Below, in pieces: positions 48,293 to 58,101 of a stretch of DNA of 64,000 nt. The translations under genes were made by a program, and so were the position numbers. Numbering within the stretch: the first letter of the stretch is position 1; every line of letters starts with the position of its first letter. Source of the DNA: RGDT01 sp964630925 (GTDB taxonomy: Bacteria > Planctomycetota > Planctomycetia > Gemmatales > Gemmataceae); NCBI GenBank assembly GCA_964630925.1, contig CAZVZK010000026.1:1-64000 (forward strand). Direction: 5' to 3'. The notes beneath the pieces were generated by a model. The model was given only the letters and a program-made list of their open reading frames with translations, was not told the origin of the DNA and did not search any database.

Positions 48293-50551
48293 ATGACCGG
48301 GTCGGCGTTGCTGCTCGTGTTCTCCCTCGCCGGGCCGGCGCCGGCGTTCGAGGCCGGCGAGTTCTTCGAGAAGGAGATCCGCCCGCTCCTCGTCGAGAAG
48401 TGCCAGGGCTGCCACGGCGAGAAGAAGGCCAGCGGCGGCCTGCGCCTCGTCGGACGCGAGGCGCTGCTCAAGGGCGGTGATACCGGCCCGGCGGTGTCGC
48501 CCGGCAAGCCCGACGCCAGCCTCCTCATCCGCGCCGCCGAGTACCGCGGCGAGACCCGCATGCCGCCCAGGGGCAAACTCGCCGACACCGACATCGCCCG
48601 GCTCAGGCGGTGGGTCGCCCTCGGGGCGCCCTGGCCCGGATCGGGCAAGGCGCCCGCGCCCGCCGGCGATTTCCGCATCTCCGACGCCCACCGCCGCTGG
48701 TGGGCGTTCCAGCCACTCAAGCCCGCCGACGGCACCATCGATGTATTCATCCGCGCAGAGCAGCGGAAGCGTGGCATCACGCCCGCCGGGCCCGCGGACA
48801 GGCGTACCCTCGTCCGCCGCGTGACGTTCGGCCTCACCGGGCTGCCGCCCACGCCCGAGGAGGCCCAGGCGTTCATCAACGACAGGTCACCGGATGCGTA
48901 TGAGCGTCTGGTGGAAAGGCTCCTGGCGTCGCCGGCGCATGGCGAGCGGTTCGCGCGGCACTGGCTCGACGTGGCCCGCTACGCCGACTACCACGACGGC
49001 GACCCGAAGGCACGGACCGCGAGCTGCGAGCCGCTCATGGCGTGGCGCTACCGCGACTGGGTCGTCCGCTCGTTCAACGCCGATCTGCCGTTCGACTCGT
49101 TCATCAAACACCAGATCGCCGGCGACGTGATGGAAAGCCCGGACGGGGCGGAGGTGTACGCCGACGGCCTGATCGCCACGACGTTCCTGACCAACGGCTC
49201 GTGGGACAGGGGTGACGCCGACAAGGAGAAGATGGTCAGCGACATGGTCGATGACAACATCGACACCGTCGGCAAGGCATTCCTGGGCTTGACGCTCGGG
49301 TGCGCCCGGTGCCACGACCACAAGTTCGACCCCATCTCCCAGAAGGACTACTACGCCCTGGCCGGCATCTTCTACAGCACACGCATCCTCGCGGACATCG
49401 GCGCCAAGGGCGGTGAGTACACCCTGAATCGCATCCCGCTCGTCCCGAAGGCGTACCTCGATCGACGTGCCTCGGTGAAGCGGCAGATGGACGAGGTGAT
49501 GGCGCGGCTCGCGGCCGTGGTGAAGCCGGGGAGGACCGATGAGGCGGCCCGTCGGCCGTTGGCCCGGCAGCACGAGGCGCTGCGGGCGCTGCTGCCACCC
49601 GAGCCGCCGTTGGCCGAGGCCGCGCAAGAGGGCGGGACGGCCAAGGGGCTGTTCCCGAAGATCGGCGACGTGCCGCTGCACATCCGCGGCAGCTACACAC
49701 GCCTCGGCCCGGTGATCCCCCGACGCATCCCGGAGCTGTTCGGCGGGCTGGACCGCCCTCGCATCAAGGACGGCAGCGGACGCCGCGAGCTGGCGGATTG
49801 GGTGGCGTCGAGGGACAACCCGCTGACGGCGCGGGTGATCGTCAACCGGATGTGGCAGTGGCACTTCGGCACCGGCCTCGTGCGGACCCCCAACAACTTC
49901 GGCGTCATGTCCGAGCCGCCATCGCACCCCGCCCTCCTCGACTGGCTCACGGCCCGCTTCATCGAGGACGGATGGTCGCTCAAGAGCCTGCACCGCCGCA
50001 TCGTGCTGTCGGAGGCGTATCGCCGCGGCGGCGCCGAGGCGCCGGCGGACCCGGAGAACCGCTGGCTGGCCCGCTTCGCGCCCCGCCGCCTGGAGGCGGA
50101 GGCGATCCGCGACGCGATGCTCTCCGTCGCGGGCCGGTTGCAGATGACCCCAGGCGGCCCCGCGTCGGCGGACGTGCGGATGCCGCGCCGCTCGCTGTAC
50201 GTCCAGACGGCGCGGTGGGACCGCGGCAACTTCGCCACGCTGTTCGACGCCGCCAACCCGGATGCGTCGGACGAGAGGCGGAACGTCAGCACCGTCGCGC
50301 CGCAGGCGTTGTTCCTCCTCAACAACGCCTTCACGCTGTCACTCGCCGACGCCCTCGCCGAACGCCTGACACGCGGGACGGCAGACGAGACCGCCCGTAT
50401 CCAGCGGGCATACCGGCTCCTGTACGCGCGCCGGGCGACGGACGCGGAGGTCGGCGTGGCGCGGGATCTCCTGGCCGTGGCCGGCAAGGACGGCTGGCGC
50501 GACCTGGCGCACGTCCTGCTGCTGGCGAACGAATTCGTGTACCTGGACTGA
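48293..50551 (+). CDS. PSCyt1-DUF1549-DUF1553 fusion protein (third pair)
   Basis: The 752-residue secreted protein is the longer type of this family. After a signal peptide (SALLLVFSLAGPAPAFEA) comes a planctomycete cytochrome-c-like PSCyt1 domain (about 22-115, with CQGCHGEKK and later RMPPRGKLAD). DUF1549 follows (about 150-360, with GLTGLPPTPEEAQAF, ARHWLDVARYADYHDGD and a second haem-type motif CARCHDHKFDP). DUF1553 is at about 490-745 (LADWVASRDNPLTARVIVNRMWQWHFGTGLVRTPNNFG; YRLLYARRATDAEVGVA). It may be a periplasmic dihaem electron-transfer partner of the DUF1501 protein 13 bp downstream. ATG 48293 has GGAGG about 8 nt upstream. The other two DUF1549 proteins in the window lack the PSCyt1 domain. 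Confidence 0.92.
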   Translation: MTGSALLLVFSLAGPAPAFEAGEFFEKEIRPLLVEKCQGCHGEKKASGGLRLVGREALLKGGDTGPAVSPGKPDASLLIRAAEYRGETRMPPRGKLADTDIARLRRWVALGAPWPGSGKAPAPAGDFRISDAHRRWWAFQPLKPADGTIDVFIRAEQRKRGITPAGPADRRTLVRRVTFGLTGLPPTPEEAQAFINDRSPDAYERLVERLLASPAHGERFARHWLDVARYADYHDGDPKARTASCEPLMAWRYRDWVVRSFNADLPFDSFIKHQIAGDVMESPDGAEVYADGLIATTFLTNGSWDRGDADKEKMVSDMVDDNIDTVGKAFLGLTLGCARCHDHKFDPISQKDYYALAGIFYSTRILADIGAKGGEYTLNRIPLVPKAYLDRRASVKRQMDEVMARLAAVVKPGRTDEAARRPLARQHEALRALLPPEPPLAEAAQEGGTAKGLFPKIGDVPLHIRGSYTRLGPVIPRRIPELFGGLDRPRIKDGSGRRELADWVASRDNPLTARVIVNRMWQWHFGTGLVRTPNNFGVMSEPPSHPALLDWLTARFIEDGWSLKSLHRRIVLSEAYRRGGAEAPADPENRWLARFAPRRLEAEAIRDAMLSVAGRLQMTPGGPASADVRMPRRSLYVQTARWDRGNFATLFDAANPDASDERRNVSTVAPQALFLLNNAFTLSLADALAERLTRGTADETARIQRAYRLLYARRATDAEVGVARDLLAVAGKDGWRDLAHVLLLANEFVYLD

Positions 50552-50564
50552 TCGGGGGGCCGAC

Positions 50565-51950
50565 GTGGACGATCACCGGCTGACATCGCGGCGCGAGGTG
50601 CTGGCCCGCGCCGGCTGCGGCTTCGGCCTGCTGGCGCTGGCGGACCTGCTGGCGGGCGAGGCGCGGGCCGCCGACCCGCTGGCCCCCAGGGAGCCGCACT
50701 TCAAGGCGAGGGCGAAGCGCGTCATCTTCCTGTACATGCCGGGCGGGCCGTCCCACGTCGATACGTTCGACCCCAAGCCGGCCCTGGCGAAGCACGACGG
50801 CAAGCCGCTGCCGTTCGCCAAGCCGCGCCTCGAACGGGTGAAGACCGGCAACCTCCTCGCGTCGCCGTGGAAGTTCCACAGACGCGGCAAGTCGGGCGTC
50901 GAGGTCAGCGAGCTGCTGCCGCACGTCGGCTCTCGGATCGACGACATCTGCGTCGTGCGCTCGATGCTGGCGGACAACATCAACCACACCGGCGCGGCGC
51001 TGCAGCTCTGCACCGGCGAGCAGGCGTTCTCACGGCCCAGCATGGGGAGCTGGCTGACCTACGGCCTGGGGACGGAGAACCAGAGCCTGCCTGGCTTCGT
51101 CGTCGTCAGCCCGGCGGCGGTCTTCCAGGGCGCCCAGCTGTGGGCGTCGAGCTTCCTGCCGAGCGTCCACCAGGGCACGCTGGTTCGCGACCTGAAGAAT
51201 CCCATCGCCGACCTCGGCGGCGGCGACCCGGCCCGCCAGCGGGCCAAGCTCGACGCGCTGCGCAAGCTCAACGAGATGCACCGCAAGGGCCGCGAGGGCG
51301 ACAGCACCCTCGACGCCCGGATCGCGTCGTTCGAGCTGGCGTTCCGCATGCAGCGCGAGGCCCCGGAGGCCTTCGACCTGTCGCGCGAGACGGCCAAGGT
51401 GCAGCGTCTGTACGGCCTCGGCGACCCGGCCACGGACCTCTTCGGCCGCCAGTGCCTGCTGGCGCGACGGCTGGCCGAGCGCGGCGTGCGCTTCGTGCAG
51501 CTCTTCGACGCGCCGATGAACAACGCCTGGGACCACCACTCCGGCCTGCGGGTCAATCTGCCGAGGCGATGCCAGGCGGTGGACCGGCCCATCGCGGCGC
51601 TGCTTTCGGACCTGAAGGCGCGGGGCATGCTGGAGGACACGCTCGTCCTGTGGGGCGGCGAGTTCGGGCGGACCCCGACGGCGGAGGGCAAGGACGGGCG
51701 CGAGCATCACCCGTTCGGCTACACGATGTGGCTGGCGGGCGGCGGGATCAAGGGCGGCATCACCCACGGCGCGACGGACGAGTTCGGCTGGCACGCGCAG
51801 GACGACAAGGTGCATGTCCACGACCTGCACGCGACGATCCTGCACCTGATGGGCCTGGACCACACGAAGCTGACGTACCGCCACGCCGGGAGGGATTACC
51901 GGCTCACCGACGTGTACGGCGAGGTCGTCCACGGGATCATCGATGCATGA
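50565..51950 (+). CDS. DUF1501 secreted protein (third pair)
   Basis: A 461-residue DUF1501 protein with a twin-arginine signal (TSRREVLARAGCGFGLLALADLL, about residues 7-29). Family motifs are VIFLYMPGGPSHVDTFDPKP, NNAWDHHSGLR (the Asp-His-His segment), LVLWGGEFGRTPTAEGKDGREHHPFGYTMW and VHDLHATILHLMGLDH. It begins with GTG 50565, 13 nt after the partner stop, so the two form an operon. It is longer than the two minus-strand copies because of an insert around residues 200-260. Function is unknown; the fold relation to sulfatases and alkaline phosphatases suggests a metal-dependent hydrolase acting in the periplasm. Confidence 0.92.
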   Translation: MDDHRLTSRREVLARAGCGFGLLALADLLAGEARAADPLAPREPHFKARAKRVIFLYMPGGPSHVDTFDPKPALAKHDGKPLPFAKPRLERVKTGNLLASPWKFHRRGKSGVEVSELLPHVGSRIDDICVVRSMLADNINHTGAALQLCTGEQAFSRPSMGSWLTYGLGTENQSLPGFVVVSPAAVFQGAQLWASSFLPSVHQGTLVRDLKNPIADLGGGDPARQRAKLDALRKLNEMHRKGREGDSTLDARIASFELAFRMQREAPEAFDLSRETAKVQRLYGLGDPATDLFGRQCLLARRLAERGVRFVQLFDAPMNNAWDHHSGLRVNLPRRCQAVDRPIAALLSDLKARGMLEDTLVLWGGEFGRTPTAEGKDGREHHPFGYTMWLAGGGIKGGITHGATDEFGWHAQDDKVHVHDLHATILHLMGLDHTKLTYRHAGRDYRLTDVYGEVVHGIIDA

Positions 51951-52060
51951 ATGCTCCTCCTCGCGGAGGATGAGGCCAGGGCCCATCAACCACGCACGTG
52001 CGTGCCGGGCGAACGCAGACGCGACAGGATGCCCGTGTCGGTACAGCCGGCCTCCAGGCC

Positions 52061-52098
52061 GTCGGAGAGGGCCGCGAGGCGTGCCGGCCCTCTCCGAC
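52061..52098. terminator. 13-bp hairpin between convergent genes
   Basis: GTCGGAGAGGGCC (52061-52073) and GGCCCTCTCCGAC (52086-52098) form a perfect 13-bp stem with a 12-nt loop in the gap between the DUF1501 gene (plus) and the lipoprotein gene (minus). It is suited to stop transcription from both sides, although no T-tract follows. A second GC hairpin, CCCGGCG/CGCCGGG at 52154-52174, lies just after the lipoprotein stop. Confidence 0.6.
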
Positions 52099-52195
52099 GC
52101 GTCCGGCCTCGGCGTGCCTGGGCGTCGGCCGGGGGTGAAGGGGTGATACACCTCCCGGCGCCCCCCGCGCCGGGGGTAGCATCGCCCGAGGGCGG

Positions 52196-52618
52196 TCACC
52201 TGGCGTCGAGTTTGAACTCGAAGTCGGTCTTGCCGCCCGAGGGGACGACGGCCTCAAGGGGCGAGTCATCCTGCCGGTACTTCTGGGGGATCGCCTTGAT
52301 GGCCTGTTCGGACTTGACGAAGAGGGGGGAGCCCTGGCCCGCTGCCTGGAAGGTGACGCGGTACTTGCCGGCGCAGGCCCCCGTCTTGTTCTCGTAGGTC
52401 TTCAAGGTGAACGAGCCGTCCTCGCCGACGACGGCGTAGGCCGGGGCGTGGGCCTCGACGGGGTTGAAATGGATGCCCACGTCCTTGGCCGGCGAGCCGT
52501 CGGCCAGGAACACCTTGCCGGAGACGGGCACCGGCGTCGGCAGCGGGATGGTCTTCTCGCCGCAGCCGACGAGGGCGACGAGGGCGGCGAGGGAAAGCGT
52601 GGCAACGGCACGATTCAT
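52196..52618 (-). CDS. Small lipoprotein with beta-sandwich (carboxypeptidase-regulatory-like) domain
   Basis: A 140-residue exported protein with a lipobox: LSLAALVALVGC, lipidated Cys at about residue 19. The mature part looks like a single beta-sandwich: VPVSGKVFLADGSPAKDVGIHFNP, YAVVGEDGSFTLKTYE, GKYRVTFQAAG. This pattern (G-K-V-x(4)-G-x-P-x(2)-D-V; D-G-x-F-x-L; G-x-Y-x-V) is frequent in planctomycete lipoproteins encoded next to DUF1559 genes. It probably lies in the periplasm. It is downstream of the DUF1559 gene, separated by a 14-bp hairpin that may reduce read-through. Its function is unknown. Confidence 0.85.
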   Translation of the reverse strand: MNRAVATLSLAALVALVGCGEKTIPLPTPVPVSGKVFLADGSPAKDVGIHFNPVEAHAPAYAVVGEDGSFTLKTYENKTGACAGKYRVTFQAAGQGSPLFVKSEQAIKAIPQKYRQDDSPLEAVVPSGGKTDFEFKLDAR

Positions 52619-52643
52619 CGTGTGGATACCTCGAGAGCGGGAA

Positions 52644-52673
52644 CGGGCCGGCGCGTCAGGACGCGCCGGCCCG
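52644..52673 (-). terminator. Hairpin between DUF1559 and lipoprotein genes
   Basis: CGGGCCGGCGCGTC (52644-52657) pairs perfectly with GACGCGCCGGCCCG (52660-52673). It lies 20 nt after the DUF1559 stop and 26 nt before the lipoprotein start on the same strand. There is no T-tract, so it may be a partial terminator or mRNA stabiliser. Confidence 0.6.
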
Positions 52674-52692
52674 CGGGAAGGGGCGGGTGGGG

Positions 52693-53826
52693 TCAGTCGA
52701 TGTTGACCGTCTCGCCGCCGTTGGCGCTGGCGAGGGCCTTGGCCACGAGCGGGGCGATGTTGTCGCGCAGGAAACGCACGGAGCCGTCGGCCATGCACGC
52801 GTTCAGACCGCCCGTGTGGAAGCCATAGGGCTCGTCATTCGGCCCGCAGTTGTTGGTGGCCCAGGGGCAGTTGGTGCCGCCGCCGAACGGCGTGCCGGAC
52901 TGGTTGAAGACCTTGCCGCCTCGGTCGGTGCCCATCGGGGGGCCGCTGAGCCCGTTGGCGAAGGCGTCGGGATCGGCCCAGGCGCTGACCCGCCGGGCGT
53001 TGATCACGGTGCCGGCGTCGAACGAGTCGGCGGTCTGCGACTGGATGCTGGGCAGGCTGCGGGTGGAGGCGGTGCGCGTCCCCTGCGAGGGGTGCGTGCG
53101 GCCCGCGTCCTCGATGACCAGGATCGTGTTGCTCGACCCGTCCGTGATGCCGACCACGGCGCGGCCGTCGCAGCTCAGGGCGCCTTGCAGCGCCATGTCC
53201 GCCCTGCGGATGGCGGCGCTGGGGCGGGTGCCGACGGGCGTGTCCGCCGTGCTGGTGGCGAAGGTGCGGCCGTCCTCGATGTCACTGATGGCGATGACCA
53301 TGTAGTCGAGGCCGCCGTACCCGGCCGGGTCACGCTGGATGCCCATGGGCGTGCTCGGGCAAATGAACGTCTTGATGTTGTTCTTGGCCGCCGTCTGGCC
53401 GCTGGGGAAGCGGGTGTCGGTGTAGGAGTAGCCCCGCGACGTCGGGTGCAGGAGCACGCCGGAGGGCGGGGAGGGGTAGGCCACCGAGAGGGGCGTCGTG
53501 GTGTCGAACAGCTTGTAAATGTTCTCCTGCTCGATGTACGGCAGGATCCAGGTGCCGAACGAGTGGATGATGTACGTGGTCGTGCCGGAGCCGGTCGAGT
53601 CGCACTGGCCGGGGGGCGGCATGTAGCCGTAGGCCGACTCATAGGCGTGCACCGCGATGCCCATCTGCTTGAGGTTGTTCTGGCACTGCATGCGTGCGGC
53701 GGCGTCCCGCACCTTCTGGACCGCCGGCAGCAGCAGGCCGATCAGGATGGCGATGATGGCGATCACCACCAGCAGCTCGATCAGCGTGAACGCCGGGCGA
53801 CGCGACGGACGGATAGACTTTTTCAA
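52693..53826 (-). CDS. DUF1559 protein with type IV pilin-like N-terminus
   Basis: The 377-residue protein begins with a prepilin-type signal: basic RPSRRPAFTLIELLVVIAII, cleaved before Phe with Glu at +5, followed by a long hydrophobic helix. DUF1559 follows, with the usual VQKVRDAAARMQCQNNLKQMGIAVHAYE after the helix, DGSSNTILVIED in the middle and the C-terminal H-x(8)-DG motif HTGGLNACMADGSVRFLRD. Planctomycetes carry many such pseudopilins; their assembly and role are unknown. They may form surface fibres or part of a type II secretion-like apparatus. The start is ATG 53826. An 8-bp CCCCTCCG/CGGAGGGG hairpin lies in the upstream leader. Confidence 0.93.
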   Translation of the reverse strand: MKKSIRPSRRPAFTLIELLVVIAIIAILIGLLLPAVQKVRDAAARMQCQNNLKQMGIAVHAYESAYGYMPPPGQCDSTGSGTTTYIIHSFGTWILPYIEQENIYKLFDTTTPLSVAYPSPPSGVLLHPTSRGYSYTDTRFPSGQTAAKNNIKTFICPSTPMGIQRDPAGYGGLDYMVIAISDIEDGRTFATSTADTPVGTRPSAAIRRADMALQGALSCDGRAVVGITDGSSNTILVIEDAGRTHPSQGTRTASTRSLPSIQSQTADSFDAGTVINARRVSAWADPDAFANGLSGPPMGTDRGGKVFNQSGTPFGGGTNCPWATNNCGPNDEPYGFHTGGLNACMADGSVRFLRDNIAPLVAKALASANGGETVNID

Positions 53827-53872
53827 AGAAGTGCTCCAGGGAAGGAACGGGAACGGGGAGAACGTTCAATCC

Positions 53873-53897
53873 CCCCTCCGGTTCCCGAACGGAGGGG
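53873..53897. repeat. GC hairpin related to the interspersed repeat family
   Basis: CCCCTCCG-GTTCCCGAA-CGGAGGGG resembles the core hairpin of the repeat at 8268. It lies about 50 bp upstream of the DUF1559 start. The rest of the 317-bp gap (53827-54143) includes the direct repeats at 54051-54140 and nothing else I recognise. Confidence 0.55.
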
Positions 53898-54050
53898 ACG
53901 ATATTCGCCGGCCCAGGCATGAGCCGAACCGTGAGCCAGTGCAAGGCCACAGGGTAGGATGGCAGGTTCGTCGTGGGTGAAGGGACGCCCCACACCGTAA
54001 CGAATCTGGTAGGCTATCCACCCCATCGCACGGCCGCTACACACTGGCCA

Positions 54051-54140
54051 TGTGTTTTCGATGAAAGTTAGTTTAAGCGTTGAACCCAGGCGGCGAGTTG
54101 TAAGACCGTGTGTTCTCGGTGAAGGTTTGGTGAAGGCGGA
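54051..54140. repeat. Imperfect direct repeats upstream of the oxidoreductase
   Basis: GTGTTTTCGATGAAAGTTAGTTTAAGCG (from 54051) and GTGTTCTCGGTGAAGGTTTGGTGAAGGCG (from 54112) share about 20 of 28 positions, 61 bp apart. The second ends directly before the oxidoreductase ATG and overlaps its ribosome-binding region. They could be regulator sites or a decayed duplication. Confidence 0.45.
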
Positions 54141-54143
54141 CCT

Positions 54144-55010
54144 ATGATGAGACTCGGCCTCGTCGATTTCGACACCTCCCACGCCATCGAGTTCACCCGG
54201 CGGCTTAACCACGCCGGCCTCCCGGAGGCCCAGTGGGTGGATGGGGCCAGCGTGGTGGCCGCCTGCCCCGGCGTGTCGCGCATGGCCCCGGAGCGCATCC
54301 CCGGCTTCACGGCAGAGCTGGAGGCGATTGGCGTCCCGCTCGCCGCGTCGCCGCGTGACCTGATCGGACAGGTCGATGGCGTCCTCGTCTGCTCGCTGGA
54401 GGGCGGCGTGCATCTGGAGCGGGCACGCCCCTTCCTCGAGGCGGGCCTTCCGTGCTTCATCGACAAGCCCCTCGCCTGCTCCGTGGCCGACGCGCGGGCC
54501 ATCTTCGCACTCGCCGCGCGGCACGGGGCGCCCGTCTTCTCGTCGTCGGCGATGCGTTTCGCGCCGGGCGTGGTGGGGCTGCCGCGGGCCGGCATCCGCG
54601 GCGTCGTGAGCCACGGGCCGGCGCTACACCTCACCCCGGCGGACGGCCCCGGCAATCCGGGCCTCTTCCACTACGCCATCCACGCCGCCGAGATGCTGTT
54701 CACCGTCATGGGCCCCGGCTGCGAGGCCGTCTCGTGCCTCTCCACCGACGGGGCGGACGCGGCGACGGGCCGCTGGCGCGACGGACGCCTGGGCACCGTG
54801 CGCGGCATCCGCGACGGGGCCAAGGAGTACGGCCTCCTCGTCTTCGGCGAGGCCGGCATCACCCACCACCCGGTGAGTACGGAATACGCCTACCGCGAGC
54901 TGTTGAAGGCCGTCGTCGCTTTCATGGCGTCGGGCGAGCCGCCGGTCTCGGCGGAGGAGACGCTGGAATTGATCGCGTTCCTGGAGGCCGGCTCCCGCGG
55001 CCACTGCTGA
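54144..55010 (+). CDS. Gfo/Idh/MocA-family oxidoreductase-like protein
   Basis: The 288-residue protein has the family plan of an N-terminal Rossmann domain and a C-terminal substrate domain. Signs are RLGLVDFDTSHAIEFTRRLN near the start, VDGVLVCSLEGGVHLERARPFLEAGLPCFIDKPLACSVADARAI (about 75-120, with the conserved E/D-K-P motif as FIDKP) and a later FHYAIHAAEMLFTVMG, where His may be catalytic. The usual GxGxxG loop is not obvious; instead there is DFDTSHAIEF, so cofactor binding may be altered. Length is short for the family (about 330-400). ATG 54144 is followed by another ATG at 54147. Substrate is unknown. Confidence 0.78.
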   Translation: MMRLGLVDFDTSHAIEFTRRLNHAGLPEAQWVDGASVVAACPGVSRMAPERIPGFTAELEAIGVPLAASPRDLIGQVDGVLVCSLEGGVHLERARPFLEAGLPCFIDKPLACSVADARAIFALAARHGAPVFSSSAMRFAPGVVGLPRAGIRGVVSHGPALHLTPADGPGNPGLFHYAIHAAEMLFTVMGPGCEAVSCLSTDGADAATGRWRDGRLGTVRGIRDGAKEYGLLVFGEAGITHHPVSTEYAYRELLKAVVAFMASGEPPVSAEETLELIAFLEAGSRGHC

Positions 55011-55085
55011 CGTGGACGCTTGACACGGCACCGTCGGCGTGGTGTGATCACGGGCACTACGCCCACGGCTCGAGGAGTCTCCGCC

Positions 55086-56954
55086 ATGGTCCGAATCGCT
55101 CTCGCGTGTGTGGCGTCGCTTCAGCTGGCAGTCGCCACCCGGGCGGCGGATGAGCCCGAGCCGATCAAGGGGACGGTGCTGCGGAAGGCCGCGGAGAAGG
55201 CGGCCGCGGTCATCGAGAAGTCGCAGAAGGTCTGGTACGAGAAGAAGCAGGGCTGCACCTCCTGCCACCACCAGATCCTGCCGATCCTCGTCCACGAGGC
55301 GGCACGCGAGAGGGGGGTCGCGTACGACGCCGTCCTGGGGCGTGATGTCGTGGCGCGGTCGTTGGCCCACCTGAAAGGGTTGGACGCCATCGTGCAGGGG
55401 TACGACTACATCGACGAGGTGGACGAGGCGTGGAAGCTAATCGCGGCCCACGCGGCGGGGATTCCCTCCAGCGCTTCCACGTCCGCCGCCGCCCAGTACC
55501 TCGCCTCTGCGCAGCGTGCCGACGGCGGCTGGCACACAATGGACGGCAGGCCGCCGCAGTCGCACGGACGGGTCACTGCGACCGCGATCTCCGCCCGCGC
55601 GGTGCAGATCTACATGCCCGAATCGTTCAAGGGCGAGAAGCAGGCCGTCCTGCGCCGGGCGGGCAAGTGGCTGTTGGGGGTGCGGCCGCGTACGACGGAA
55701 GAGGGCGCGTTCCGGCTCCTCGGCCTGCACTGGGCCGGGGCGGGCAAGGGGGCTTGCGAGGACGCGTCGAAGGGACTGCTGGCCCGGCAGGGCGGAGACG
55801 GCGGCTGGGCGCAGATGCCCGGCCTCCCCAGCGACGCCTACTCCACCGGCGAGGCGCTGTACGCGTTGCATCACGGGGCGGGGCTCGCCGTGGACGCCCC
55901 GGCCTACCTGGGTGGGCTACGGTTCCTCATGAAGTCCCAGGAGGAAGACGGCTCCTGGCTGGTCCAGAGCCGGCTCAACGACATCATCCCCGTCAGCCCG
56001 GATTTCTTCCCATCGGGCTTCCCGCACGGGAGGAAGAACCAGTTCCTATCGATCATGGGGACCGCCTGGGCGGCGCTGGCCATCTTGCAGGCCGTGCCCG
56101 AATTACCGAAAACGGCGGCTCCCCCGTTGCGGCCTGACTTCCGGCCCCCGGAGAAGGCCGACTGGATCGACGTGGCGCTGAACGGGACCGCGGCGGACCT
56201 GAAGCGGGCCCTCGATGCGTGGATGAGGCCCACGGCCAGGACGACGCGAGGGACGACCGCGTTGATGCTGGCCGCACGCGACCTGGAGAAGGTGCTGCTG
56301 CTGATCGATCGAGGGGCGGACGTGAACGCGAAGGCCGAGTCGGGGATCACCGCGCTCACCGTCGCCTCGCGGTACCACGGGAATGCCGAGGTCATTCGGC
56401 TGCTCCTTCGGAAGGGTGCGAGACCGAACGCGGCCAGGGGCGAGGCGGTGAAACACGGCGCCTCCGCCCTCTTTTTCGCCGCCGCCAGCGGGGACGTGCG
56501 GACGGCCCGTGCATTACTCGACGCGCGCGCGGCCGTTGATGCGGAGATGCGAGTCCTGGGAACGGACAGGCAGACGCCGCTGATGACGGCGGCACTGCGG
56601 GGCGACACGGCCATGGTGGAATACCTCATCCGCCGGGGGGCGGACCCGAACTGGGCCGGCAACGAGAAGATCGCCGTCCTCCACCGGTCGGTCGTGAACA
56701 ACCATGCGGAGACGGTCAAAGCGCTTCTGGCCGGGGGGGCGAAGATCAACAAGGCGGACAGCGAGGGGTTCACGGCCTTGCATTATGCCGCGTTGACTGA
56801 CTACGGCGACACGGTGATCCTCAAGTTGCTGCTCGCCGCCGGTGCTGACCGCAAGTTGAAGGACGACAAGGACCGAACGGCGCTGGATCTGGCCAGGCAC
56901 TTCAAGCACAAGGCCGCCGAAGCCGTGCTGGCCGCCGAAGGCCCGCCTCGATGA
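55086..56954 (+). CDS. Secreted CxxCH / cyclase-like repeat / ankyrin fusion protein
   Basis: A 622-residue protein with a signal peptide (VRIALACVASLQLAVATRA). A CxxCH haem-c motif follows in KKQGCTSCHHQ (Cys57, Cys60, His61). An alpha-barrel region then spans about 95-350, with repeats resembling prenyltransferase/squalene cyclase alpha-alpha repeats: AAQYLASAQRADGGWHTMDG, KGLLARQGGDGGWAQMPG, GGLRFLMKSQEEDGSWLV. From about 375 to 610 there are six ankyrin repeats (TRGTTALMLAARDLEKVLLLIDRGADVN and so on). The three parts are rarely joined. Ankyrins bind proteins; the alpha-barrel would usually bind terpenoid or other ligands, with no DXDD motif visible here. ATG 55086 replaces the upstream frame start. 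Function is unknown. Confidence 0.82.
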   Translation: MVRIALACVASLQLAVATRAADEPEPIKGTVLRKAAEKAAAVIEKSQKVWYEKKQGCTSCHHQILPILVHEAARERGVAYDAVLGRDVVARSLAHLKGLDAIVQGYDYIDEVDEAWKLIAAHAAGIPSSASTSAAAQYLASAQRADGGWHTMDGRPPQSHGRVTATAISARAVQIYMPESFKGEKQAVLRRAGKWLLGVRPRTTEEGAFRLLGLHWAGAGKGACEDASKGLLARQGGDGGWAQMPGLPSDAYSTGEALYALHHGAGLAVDAPAYLGGLRFLMKSQEEDGSWLVQSRLNDIIPVSPDFFPSGFPHGRKNQFLSIMGTAWAALAILQAVPELPKTAAPPLRPDFRPPEKADWIDVALNGTAADLKRALDAWMRPTARTTRGTTALMLAARDLEKVLLLIDRGADVNAKAESGITALTVASRYHGNAEVIRLLLRKGARPNAARGEAVKHGASALFFAAASGDVRTARALLDARAAVDAEMRVLGTDRQTPLMTAALRGDTAMVEYLIRRGADPNWAGNEKIAVLHRSVVNNHAETVKALLAGGAKINKADSEGFTALHYAALTDYGDTVILKLLLAAGADRKLKDDKDRTALDLARHFKHKAAEAVLAAEGPPR

Positions 56955-56965
56955 GGGGGCGGTCC

Positions 56966-58090
<1,125 letters not shown>

Positions 58091-58101
58091 AATTCGATGC
58101 C

